From: Kiritimatiellia bacterium
GTDB taxonomy: Bacteria > Verrucomicrobiota > Kiritimatiellia > RFP12 > UBA1067
Length of the DNA: 12,457 bases
NCBI GenBank assembly: GCA_024405255.1
Contig: JAKSOY010000126.1
Coordinates: 1 to 12,457, forward strand
Direction: 5' to 3'
Below, one piece after another: positions 1 to 6,720 of the stretch. The notes under the pieces are model-generated. The model ran no database searches. It was not told where the DNA came from and worked only from the letters and a program-made list of their open reading frames with translations. The translations under genes and the position numbers were made by a program. The stretch's first letter is position 1. Each line of letters begins with the position of its first letter.

Positions 1-53
1 GCATCAGACTACGAATCTGAGGGTTGTGGGTTCGACTCCCGCCAGCCCCGCCA
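1..53 (+). tRNA. tRNA-Arg(ACG), 3' part only
   Basis: The 5' end lies outside the window. What remains is an anticodon stem of five pairs (4-8 with 16-20), a loop with anticodon ACG at 11-13, a five-base variable region (21-25), a T stem (26-30 with 38-42, one G-T pair) around a TTCGACT loop, the 3' acceptor strand 43-49, discriminator G50 and an encoded CCA at 51-53. ACG is read as ICG after A34 deamination and decodes CGN arginine codons. It is the first of three closely spaced tRNA genes that are probably cotranscribed. Confidence 0.93.
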
Positions 54-70
54 ATCGAGAGAACCCAGAT

Positions 71-147
<77 letters not shown>

Positions 148-157
148 ATTTGGAATT

Positions 158-234
158 CGGACGGTAGCGCAGCCTGGTAGCGCGTTTGCTTGGGGTGCAA
201 AAGGTCACGAGTTCAAATCTCGTCCGTCCGACCA
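158..234 (+). tRNA. tRNA-Pro(GGG)
   Basis: A complete 77-nt tRNA. The seven-pair acceptor stem joins 158-164 to 224-230, with C1-G72 as is usual for bacterial proline tRNAs. The anticodon stem is 185-189 with 197-201, and the loop carries GGG at 192-194, reading CCC/CCU. The discriminator is A231 and CCA is encoded at 232-234. It is the last tRNA of the cluster. Its 3' end is the type of sequence that integrases use, and the defence genes begin just beyond it, but no second copy of the 3' end is visible in the window. Confidence 0.95.
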
Positions 235-292
235 CTTCTAAATCCTCATTTCAGTCAATAAAATCAATGGTGTGGCGCACTTTTGCCGCTTG

Positions 293-318
293 CCGTTTTG
301 ACTTGAAAAGACGGTTTT
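293..318 (+). terminator. possible weak terminator after tRNA cluster
   Basis: CCGT-TTT (293-299) can pair with AAA-ACGG (307-309, 311-314) with one bulged base, followed directly by TTTT at 315-318. The stem is short and the T tract has only four residues. It is the only terminator-like structure between the tRNA genes and the next promoter. Confidence 0.3.
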
Positions 319-378
319 GAACACCCTGAATCAGATTGGTTCAGAACACAAAAACCTACACAAACAATACGATTATAC

Positions 379-403
379 GGGGTGTGTAAAATCTACACAC
401 CCC
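379..403. repeat. perfect 10-bp inverted repeat
   Basis: GGGGTGTGTA (379-388) and TACACACCCC (394-403) are exact reverse complements around the loop AAATC. There is no following T tract, so it is not an obvious intrinsic terminator. It could be an operator or a structural element. Copies of ACACAAACA lie 12 nt before it (358-366) and 2 nt after it (406-414), with a third at 427-435. Confidence 0.75.
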
Positions 404-510
404 TGACACAAACAAGGCAAAATGCAACACAAACAGCGGAGCCAATTGTGAAGGGATGTGAAAGGAGCTCAACAAGGTGATGCGGCAATCCTTCTGGCAT
501 TCGTGGTCAT

Positions 511-550
511 CAGGGGCGGTTCGGGGTAATTGGGGGTCATTTGGGGTGAA
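511..550 (+). other. four-tract G-quadruplex candidate with 10-bp periodicity
   Basis: Four G runs of at least four residues lie at 513-516, 523-526, 532-536 and 543-546, separated by 6, 5 and 6 nt. This satisfies the usual rule of four G3+ tracts with loops of 1-7 nt. The same stretch can be read as four tandem 10-bp units: CAGGGGCGGT, TCGGGGTAAT, TGGGGGTCAT and TTGGGGTGAA, which would place similar faces on successive helical turns. It lies about 145 bp upstream of the probable operon promoter. Function is unknown. Confidence 0.55.
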
Positions 551-673
551 CAAAACAACAGAATACAACCCAATTGCAATTCAATGAGAACTCAAGAGAG
601 AGGTCCTCGCGCTTGATACTTCTGGATCCTGATATTCGTAAGGTTTGAGTAAGGGGCTATGCGTGATAGATCG

Positions 674-701
674 GCCGTACACGGCTCACTTTTGATATAA
701 T
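674..701 (+). promoter_or_regulatory. extended -10 promoter with palindrome, for the restriction operon
   Basis: TGATATAAT at 693-701 is an extended -10 (TGn then a perfect TATAAT at 696-701). No good -35 hexamer is found 16-18 bp upstream, which fits an extended -10 promoter. Initiation would be near 708, giving a leader of about 30 nt before the hsdM ATG. A perfect palindrome GCCGT-AC-ACGGC (674-685) occupies the spacer where the -35 side would lie, so it could be a repressor site. GGAG at 722-725 lies 13 nt before the start codon, a rather long spacing. Confidence 0.6.
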
Positions 702-738
702 ACGAAACAAAGCGATTTGCTGGAGTTGGTGGTGCTGA

Positions 739-3468
739 ATGAAGAAGATTTCACTTTCAAGGCTTGAGGGATTTCTGAAGGCGCGGTGCGATGATTTGCG
801 CGAGGCGGGACTTGATGCGACCGAGTACCGCGACTATATCATCGCCATGATCTTTCTCAAGCGTGTCAATGATACGTTTGCCTGTGAGCAGGCGGCGCAC
901 AAGGCACGGCTTCATCGTGAATTTCCGGACTTGAGCGAAGAGGATCTGGCGGTTGAGATCGAGATGCGCAATGCGGATGCATACGAGTTTTTCGTGCCGC
1001 TGAAAGCCCGCTGGAAGGTCGAGGTCCTTCCGCCGTCTGTCCACTCTCACTATTCGCAGCAGCGTTCAGAGGCAAAGGGAAAGCTTGAGGATGGACGGGT
1101 CAAGGGGATTGAGCGCGAGCGGTGGCAGAAGGCCCTGGACGAAGCCGAAGAGACGCTGAACTGGCGCGGACTCCTGAATGTGAAGAGCGACGTCGGTGAG
1201 GCACTGACGCGGGCATTGAAGGAGTTGGAGGAGAGTAACGGGAAGGTCTTGGGCGGAGTCCTCTCGACGACGAAATTCAACGAGGTCAACTCCAAGGGCG
1301 AGAAGAAGATCCCGGATGCAAAGCTGATCCAGCTCGTGAACGATTTCAACGCCATGACGTTGACGGACGACAACTTCGAGTTCCCCGATCTGCTGGGTGC
1401 GGCGTATGAATACTTGCTCAAGTATTTTGCCGAGTCAGCGGGGAAGAAAGGGGGCGAGTTCTACACGCCCGCTCCCGTCGTCGAGCTGATGGGCAGGGTT
1501 CTCCGTCCCGCGAAGAATGCCGAGATCTGCGATCCGACCGTTGGATCGGGCGGGTTGCTCATCAACATGCGCAATTACGTGGAGTCCTGTTACGGCAGTT
1601 CCCGCGACCTGACGCTTTACGGACAGGAGCTCATCGACCACACCTACAAGATGTGCAAGATGAACATGATCTTCCACGGCATCAAGGACGCACGGATCGA
1701 GCAGGGCGACACGCTGCTGACGCCGAAGCTGACGGTGGACGGCAAGCTAAAGCTCTTTGACATCGTCGTCGCCAATCCTCCGTTCTCGCAGAACTATTCG
1801 ACGGCAGGCATGAAATATCCCGAGCGATTCCTCCATTTCATGCCGAAGAAGAAAAAGGCGGACTTCATGTTCGTCCAGCACATGGTCTCGACGTTGAAGC
1901 CAGACGGGCGCATGGCTGTCGTCATGCCGCATGGTGTCCTCTTCCGCGGCGGCGAGGAGGCGGCGTATCGCAAGGAGCTGATTGCCGGGGCGGAAGGATG
2001 CCTGCTCGAATGCGTCATCGGCTTGCCGCCCGAGCTTTTCTACGGGACGCCGATCCCGGCCTCGATCCTGATCATCAACAAGAAGGGGGCCAAGACGCGC
2101 AAGGGCGTGTTCTTCATCAACGCCGACCGCGAATACGCGGAGGGGAAGAACCAAAACATGCTGCGTCCCGAGGACGTCGAGAAGATCTCGTATGTCTATG
2201 TCCACAAGAGCGAGCTGCCGAAGTACAGCCGACTTGTGCCGGTCGAAGTGCTTGCCGCCGAGGACTTCTGCTGCAATATCCGCCGCTACGTGGACAATGC
2301 GCCAGACGCCGAGCCGCAGGATGTCTCGGCGCATCTGCATGGCGGAGTTCCCGAGGCGGAGATCGAGTCGCTGTTGCCGATGACGCTTCCGTGGGGTGAC
2401 GTCCCGAAGGAAGTCTTCGCGGCAAAGAAGAGGAACGTGCGGCATTTTGCGAAGGATGTCAGAACCACGGGCAAGATCGGTCCCGTTGTTCGCGCGTCGT
2501 CCGGGGTGGAGGCGACGTTGCGGAATTATGTCCGGCACGTCGGTGATTTCTGGTCCAAGGTCGAGCCCGACCTGAAGCAGCTGGCCAAGAAGAAGGACGT
2601 GTTTCACCTGAACGAGCGGATGACGGCGGCGTTCGTCACCGAATTCGGCAAGAGCGAGCATCCGGTCCTTGACGAGTACCAGACGCGCGGATCGTTCGCG
2701 CAGTACCTTTCGGAACTGAAGGCAGACTTCAAGTCCGTGGCGACTTCGGCCTGGAATGCCGAACTGATTCCCGAGGATGAGATTCTCGAGAGCCAATTCC
2801 CGGAAGTCCTTGCCAATCTCCGGAAGCTTGAAGCGCGCAAGGCCGAACTGCAGGCGAAGTTCGATGCCGTCGATGCGCTGGAGAGCGAGGAGGATTGGAA
2901 TGCCGAGGATTTCGAGGTCATGCCAAGATCTGAGATCAAGCGCGTGAAGGCCGAAATCAAGGCAGTCAAGGGCGAACGGCGCGAAATTGAAAAATCGCTT
3001 CGCGCTCTCGACAAACGCGAACGTGCGTATGTGAAGGCGAAGGATCCCGTGCCGGAGGAATTGAAGCGCGAACGTGCGGAACTTTCGGTTCGTCTGCCAG
3101 GGTTCGATGCGCAAATCGCCGCGCTGGAAGGACAGATTGCGCGGCATGTTGCGCTGGAGGAGGAAAAGAGCCAGTGTTCCAGTGAGATCCGGGCGATCGA
3201 ACGGCGCAAGGACGAGCTCGTCGAAGAGGCCCGGGAGAAGATTTCGCCCGATGAGGCGCGAGACCTGATTCTGGCCCGCTGGCGGCGGACACTTGAGAAT
3301 ACGGTCAGCGGTTACCTGGAGGCCAAGCTTCGGATGGTGATTGTCGCTTTGGAGAACCTCTACGACAAGTACACTGTGCCGCTTGGGGACATGCTGGCGG
3401 CGCGTGATGCCGCACGGACGAAGCTCGACGACTTCTTGTCCGAACTCGGATATGGAGAGATGTTATGA
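739..3468 (+). CDS. hsdM: type I restriction-modification DNA methyltransferase (N6-adenine), M subunit with long C-terminal extension
   Basis: Methylates adenine in the site chosen by HsdS, using S-adenosylmethionine, and is a core part of both the methylase and the restriction complex. Residues about 1-140 form the helical HsdM N-domain. The N6-methylase domain follows, with FYTP (241-244), SAM-binding motif I DPTVGSGG (265-272) and catalytic motif IV NPPF (346-349). At 909 residues it is far longer than classical M subunits of roughly 500-550. The extra part, about 560-909, includes a charged, probably coiled-coil stretch (about 690-830) and ends in a conserved-looking LENLYDKYTVPL segment (871-882) like that of other large HsdM proteins. 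The ATG at 739 fits the family N-terminus. It is first in the operon. Its stop overlaps the next start (ATGA). Confidence 0.95.
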   Translation: MKKISLSRLEGFLKARCDDLREAGLDATEYRDYIIAMIFLKRVNDTFACEQAAHKARLHREFPDLSEEDLAVEIEMRNADAYEFFVPLKARWKVEVLPPSVHSHYSQQRSEAKGKLEDGRVKGIERERWQKALDEAEETLNWRGLLNVKSDVGEALTRALKELEESNGKVLGGVLSTTKFNEVNSKGEKKIPDAKLIQLVNDFNAMTLTDDNFEFPDLLGAAYEYLLKYFAESAGKKGGEFYTPAPVVELMGRVLRPAKNAEICDPTVGSGGLLINMRNYVESCYGSSRDLTLYGQELIDHTYKMCKMNMIFHGIKDARIEQGDTLLTPKLTVDGKLKLFDIVVANPPFSQNYSTAGMKYPERFLHFMPKKKKADFMFVQHMVSTLKPDGRMAVVMPHGVLFRGGEEAAYRKELIAGAEGCLLECVIGLPPELFYGTPIPASILIINKKGAKTRKGVFFINADREYAEGKNQNMLRPEDVEKISYVYVHKSELPKYSRLVPVEVLAAEDFCCNIRRYVDNAPDAEPQDVSAHLHGGVPEAEIESLLPMTLPWGDVPKEVFAAKKRNVRHFAKDVRTTGKIGPVVRASSGVEATLRNYVRHVGDFWSKVEPDLKQLAKKKDVFHLNERMTAAFVTEFGKSEHPVLDEYQTRGSFAQYLSELKADFKSVATSAWNAELIPEDEILESQFPEVLANLRKLEARKAELQAKFDAVDALESEEDWNAEDFEVMPRSEIKRVKAEIKAVKGERREIEKSLRALDKRERAYVKAKDPVPEELKRERAELSVRLPGFDAQIAALEGQIARHVALEEEKSQCSSEIRAIERRKDELVEEAREKISPDEARDLILARWRRTLENTVSGYLEAKLRMVIVALENLYDKYTVPLGDMLAARDAARTKLDDFLSELGYGEML

Positions 3469-5291
3469 GGACGTTCCGCATTTTCGTCTCGTCCGTACAG
3501 GACGAATTCGCCGAGGAGCGTCGTCAGCTCAAGGTGTGGTTGACGACGGATCTTTTTGTCTCGCGCTTTGTCGAGAACGTGTTTCTTTTCGAGGATGAGC
3601 CGTCACGTGGCAAGCCGCCGCAAGAGGTCTTTCTGGATGAGGTGAAGGCGTCCGACATCTACATCGGTCTTGTCGGCAGCCAGTATTACGGCAAGATGAG
3701 TGTCCAGCGCGGCGTTTCGGCGACCGAGCAGGAATACGACGCGGCTGGTATGGTTGACTGCGAACGCTGGGTCTATTTGAAGGCCGTCGATAAGCGAGAC
3801 AAGAAAGAATCGGCGTTCGTGTCACGGGTGAATCGGGGCGTCACGCGCACGGTGTTCGCCACGTTTGAGGATCTGAAGGCGGCGGTGTATGCGAGCTTTG
3901 TGTCGTTCCTTGATCGGCAGGAACTCATCGACGTTGGCGACTTCGACAAGTCCATCTGCCGCGAGATGAAGGCATCCGACATTTCCGCCGAAACGGTCAA
4001 GTGGTATTTGGCCGAGATGGCGCTGCGGAAGCAGAAGGCGGCCTTGCCGCTTTCAACGACGGCAGACGAGCTCTTCACACGGCTCGGACTCATGAAGGGG
4101 ATTTCCTTCACTTGGGCGGCCGCTCTTTGCTTTGCGAAGAATCCGCAGCAGTGGAGCTACCGCACGACACTCAAGTGCGCCTGGTGCGAGGGGACGGAAT
4201 TCGGGCGTCCGTTCCTTGACACGGACAAGTTTGAGGGCAATCTCTTCGGCTTGCTGAAACAGGGCGTGGACTTCGTGATGTCACGCATCGCTCAATCGCG
4301 GGGATTGCGTACGGATGGTCCGCAAGCGCCGGTGCGCTTTGAGCTGCCGCGTGAGGCTGTCGAGGAGGCACTCATCAACGCGCTTGTCCATCGCAACTGG
4401 CGTCTGTCGGCGTCTGTCGAGGTGCGTCTCTTGGCCGACCGCGTGGAGATCTGGACGCCCGGGGCGTTGCCGGAGGGCATTACGATTCCCCAGCTTTACG
4501 AGACGCATTCGTCTTATCCCGTGAACGATCTTGTCCTGAAGGTTTTCGATTTCGCGGGCATTATCGAATCTCTTGGCACGGGCATCAAGCGCATGATCGA
4601 TGCTTGCCGCGCCAGTGGATTGCCCGATCCGACCTGGGAGCAGCACGGACATTCGTTCGTCGTGACGATATGGAAAGACATGTGGACGGATGTGCGGTTG
4701 CGTGAATTGGGCTTGACTGAGCGGCAGAAAGCGGCAGTTCATTGGCTCAAGGTCAATCGTCAGTTGGCGGCGGCTGATTACATGTCGATTACGCATGTTG
4801 CGCGTAATACGGCCACGCGTGATTTGAACAAATTGGTGAAGCTTGGCGTTGTGGTGGCGGAGGGAGAAGGGAAGTATTCCGCTTATCGTCTCAACCGTCT
4901 ATGCACCATCTATGCACCTTATGCACCATCTTCTGCCAAACAGAACGAAAAAGTTGATAGTCGTGCGTTTTTAAGTGGTAAACGGGGTGGTGGTGATTCG
5001 GTAAAGGGCGATTTACAGGCTCATGGCGGATTAAATGACGCGATAAATGGCGGGATAGATGCGTCCGTCGTGCGAGCTGGCCAGAAAACTGGCCTGAAAA
5101 CTAGCCAGAAAACTAGCCTGAAAATACTCGAATTGCTTCGTGAAGATCCAAACATTACGATTCAACGGATGATGTCCATAACGGGTTTGTCTCGAAATGG
5201 CGTCAAATGGAATCTTGCGGAGTTGAAGCGAACTGGGCGAGTTCGTCGCATCGGACCTGACAAGGGCGGCCATTGGGAGGTCGTGAAATGA
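3465..5291 (+). CDS. DUF4062 (TIR-like) / GHKL ATPase / winged-helix regulator-like protein
   Basis: A three-part protein of 608 residues. Residues 1 to about 110 match DUF4062: FVSSVQDEFAEER (7-19), an acidic VFLFEDEP segment (39-46), ASDIYIGLVGSQYYG (62-76) and SATEQEYDAA (85-94). This order resembles TIR domains, with E90 in the place of the catalytic glutamate. Residues about 175-405 look like the ATP-binding half of RecG-related AlbA_2/HATPase_c_4 proteins: N-box EALINALVHRNW (301-312), TPG (331-333) and GTGIKRM (371-377). The usual N-terminal AlbA_2 domain is replaced by DUF4062. Two winged helices follow (about 416-476 and 551-608), the second ending in the typical RRIGPDKGGHWEV. GGAG at 3454-3457 supports the start, which overlaps the hsdM stop by 4 nt. 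Role is inferred: regulator of, or extra effector within, the restriction system. Confidence 0.85.
   Translation: MRTFRIFVSSVQDEFAEERRQLKVWLTTDLFVSRFVENVFLFEDEPSRGKPPQEVFLDEVKASDIYIGLVGSQYYGKMSVQRGVSATEQEYDAAGMVDCERWVYLKAVDKRDKKESAFVSRVNRGVTRTVFATFEDLKAAVYASFVSFLDRQELIDVGDFDKSICREMKASDISAETVKWYLAEMALRKQKAALPLSTTADELFTRLGLMKGISFTWAAALCFAKNPQQWSYRTTLKCAWCEGTEFGRPFLDTDKFEGNLFGLLKQGVDFVMSRIAQSRGLRTDGPQAPVRFELPREAVEEALINALVHRNWRLSASVEVRLLADRVEIWTPGALPEGITIPQLYETHSSYPVNDLVLKVFDFAGIIESLGTGIKRMIDACRASGLPDPTWEQHGHSFVVTIWKDMWTDVRLRELGLTERQKAAVHWLKVNRQLAAADYMSITHVARNTATRDLNKLVKLGVVVAEGEGKYSAYRLNRLCTIYAPYAPSSAKQNEKVDSRAFLSGKRGGGDSVKGDLQAHGGLNDAINGGIDASVVRAGQKTGLKTSQKTSLKILELLREDPNITIQRMMSITGLSRNGVKWNLAELKRTGRVRRIGPDKGGHWEVVK
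4900..4930 (+). repeat. three short TATGCACC repeats in the linker coding region
   Basis: TATGCACCATC (4900-4910), TATGCACCT (4911-4919) and TATGCACCATC (4920-4930) are tandem copies inside the DUF4062/GHKL gene, just after the first winged helix. They encode the low-complexity segment around TIYAPYAPSS (481-490). Confidence 0.6.
5079..5126 (+). repeat. four tandem 12-bp repeats coding a KTxxKT linker
   Basis: Units GGCCAGAAAACT (5079-5090), GGCCTGAAAACT (5091-5102), AGCCAGAAAACT (5103-5114) and AGCCTGAAAATA (5115-5126). Each adds four residues (GQKT, GLKT, SQKT, SLKI) in front of the last winged helix. Alternate units are nearly identical, so a 24-bp unit may have duplicated. Copy-number change by slippage would lengthen or shorten the linker without a frameshift. 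Similar KTTQKT-type linkers occur in other proteins of this ATPase/winged-helix family. Confidence 0.85.
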
Positions 5292-5470
5292 TCCGTAAGA
5301 TTGCATTGTCGGAACACCGGGGAAGTGATAAGACGGGCAGATACCACCTCGGCGATGCCAAATCTGGTAGGGACGGCGTTCCACCGCCGTCCGCGGCTGG
5401 CGATGGAACGCCAGCCCTACTGTTCCCACGGTGCTTTGCAATTACCTCCGTCGTGAAAGGCGGTGCGTGA
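5288..5470 (+). CDS. 60-codon coupled ORF carrying a REP doublet
   Basis: The ATG at 5288 overlaps the stop of the preceding gene (ATGA) and has a strong GGGAGG ribosome-binding site at 5275-5280. The TGA at 5468-5470 shares its A with the hsdS ATG (TGATG). It is therefore well placed to be translated and to hand ribosomes to hsdS. The product is 60 residues. Residues about 27-44 (GRDGVPPPSAAGDGTPALL region) come from the 54-bp repeat at 5367-5420, and without it about 42 residues remain. I recognise no family. It may be a coupling leader, a small accessory protein, or the remains of an older hsdS start that lies in another frame. Confidence 0.4.
   Translation: MIRKIALSEHRGSDKTGRYHLGDAKSGRDGVPPPSAAGDGTPALLFPRCFAITSVVKGGA
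5367..5420. repeat. REP doublet (REPIN) 1
   Basis: Two inverted REP units. GTAG (5367-5370) precedes hairpin A, GGACGGCG (5371-5378) with CGCCGTCC (5385-5392) around TTCCAC. A 2-nt spacer follows. Hairpin B is GGCTGGCG (5395-5402) with CGCCAGCC (5409-5416) around ATGGAA, closed by CTAC (5417-5420), the complement of GTAG. A conserved GTAG next to a palindrome is the known layout of REPs linked to RAYT transposases. The length is 54 bp, so it does not shift the frame of the small ORF. Confidence 0.88.
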
Positions 5471-6720
5471 TGCGGGCGAAATGGGTAAAGCGGCGGCTGG
5501 GGAAGGTTGCACCTTATTCTGATAGCCGTGTGACTGTAGGTGAACTGACGTCCGCGAGTTATGTCAGTACGGATTCCATGTTGCCGGATAAACAGGGTCT
5601 TTCTGCATGCAGAACATTGCCGCAAGGAGCTGGCAATGTGCCGAGGTATATTGCAGGTGACGTGTTGATGGGAAACATTCGTCCGTATCTCAAGAAGATT
5701 TGGCATGCAGATTCATCGGGCGGTGCCTCGCCAGATGTGTTGATATTCCATCCGACTGAAGCGGTCAACGATGAGTTTTTGTTTCATCGTTTGTCGCAGG
5801 ATTCCTTTTTTGATTTTATGACGGGTTCATCAAAAGGCAGTAAGATGCCTCGTGGTGATAAGTCGGCAATTGAGAACTATGCGATTTCTTATCCCTCTTC
5901 AACCGATGAGCAGCGACGCATCGCGGGGATTCTGTCGACATGTGACGAGGTGATTACGCGCAGTCGTGCGGCAGTGGAGAAGCTGCGCAAGATCAAGGCG
6001 GGGATGCTCAACGATTTCTTTACGCGCGGCATTGATGATGACGGTCGTTTGCGTTCGTCGCCGCAGCAAGCACCGAAGCTCTACAAGAATTCGCCTCTTG
6101 GCCCGATTCCGAAGGAGTGGGACGTGAAAAGACTGGGAGATGTGTGTGAAGTCCAGTTGGGGAAGATGTTGGATGCGGCAAAAAATGTTGGTGTGGAGAA
6201 GCCGTATCTTGGGAACAAGGCGGTTCAATGGGGGCGTTTTGACTTGTCTGCAGTTGAAAAGGTGCGTCTGACGGAAGAGGATTTGCGAAAGTTTCGGTTG
6301 CAGAAGGATGATTTGCTTGTTTGCGAGGGCGGCGAAGTTGGCCGATGCGCCATCTGGAATGACGAATTGCCGGAATGTTATTACCAGAAGGCGATTCATC
6401 GTGTTCGACTGTGCGATGACCAGACGGGTTCGGTTGTGTTCTTGGCCAATGTGTTCGCGTGGTATGCGGACAATGACCGTTTCCGGCCTTATGTCACACA
6501 AACAAGTATTGCTCATTTGCCGAAGGAGAAGTTAGAAGAGGTTGCTTTAGTATGGCCTGAGAAGTCTGAACAAGACTGCATTGCGGTGCGGCTGTCGGCG
6601 ATTGACGAGCGGATTGCGACGGAGGAGCGGGTGGTTGCCAAGTATCGCTCGGTCAAGGCGGGGCTGATGCAGCGGCTGTTGTCGCCACCAAACGATGCCG
6701 AAATCGAGGAGGTGGAATGA
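5470..6720 (+). CDS. hsdS: type I restriction-modification specificity subunit
   Basis: Recognises the bipartite DNA target and holds the M and R subunits. The 416 residues show the usual two-fold plan: first target-recognition domain (about 1-145), first conserved helical spacer (EQRRIAGILSTCDEVI from 147, then KLRKIKAGMLNDFF, 171-184), second recognition domain beginning SPLGPIPKEWDVKRLGD (208-224), and second spacer (EQDCIAVRLSAIDERI from 367, ending KAGLMQRLLS, 396-405). I chose ATG 5470 because GAAAGG at 5455-5460 is well spaced and the N-terminus (AKWVKRRLGKVA) looks like HsdS. A GTG at 5431 in the same frame would add 13 residues. The first recognition domain is richer in A+T than neighbouring genes, as expected for exchangeable recognition modules. 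The stop overlaps the next start (ATGA). Confidence 0.95.
   Translation: MRAKWVKRRLGKVAPYSDSRVTVGELTSASYVSTDSMLPDKQGLSACRTLPQGAGNVPRYIAGDVLMGNIRPYLKKIWHADSSGGASPDVLIFHPTEAVNDEFLFHRLSQDSFFDFMTGSSKGSKMPRGDKSAIENYAISYPSSTDEQRRIAGILSTCDEVITRSRAAVEKLRKIKAGMLNDFFTRGIDDDGRLRSSPQQAPKLYKNSPLGPIPKEWDVKRLGDVCEVQLGKMLDAAKNVGVEKPYLGNKAVQWGRFDLSAVEKVRLTEEDLRKFRLQKDDLLVCEGGEVGRCAIWNDELPECYYQKAIHRVRLCDDQTGSVVFLANVFAWYADNDRFRPYVTQTSIAHLPKEKLEEVALVWPEKSEQDCIAVRLSAIDERIATEERVVAKYRSVKAGLMQRLLSPPNDAEIEEVE

Larger units (their letters stand above)
235..738. other. non-coding spacer between tRNA cluster and restriction operon
   Basis: About 500 bases with no convincing gene and with visibly more A+T than the genes either side. 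In order it holds a possible weak terminator (293-318), a short inverted repeat CTGAA/TTCAG (326-344), three copies of ACACAAACA (358, 406, 427), a perfect 10-bp hairpin (379-403), a tandem 10-bp repeat TGTGAAGGGA/TGTGAAAGGA (448-467), a G-rich array with 10-bp period (511-550), a small palindrome (674-685) and an extended -10 promoter (693-701). The density of short repeats suggests control DNA for the operon downstream. Confidence 0.6.

Noticed and set aside
379..403. Hairpin as an intrinsic terminator
   Set aside because: No T tract follows on the plus strand, and on the minus strand it is also not followed by a clear run of T.
356..568. 70-codon minus-strand frame in the spacer
   Set aside because: It spans the hairpin and the G-rich array, has no family resemblance and no convincing ribosome site. 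Its composition follows the repeats.
613..640. Second promoter with TTGATA at 613-618
   Set aside because: No reasonable -10 hexamer is found at 16-18 bp; the nearest candidates are poorly spaced.
1747..3147. 466-codon open frame on the minus strand opposite hsdM
   Set aside because: It is antiphase to a clear methylase gene, rich in Arg, Leu and His with no recognisable domain. It arises from codon bias of the sense gene.
5431..5469. Upstream GTG start for hsdS adding 13 residues
   Set aside because: The extra residues do not look like an HsdS N-terminus. ATG 5470 has a well-placed GAAAGG and the TGATG coupling.
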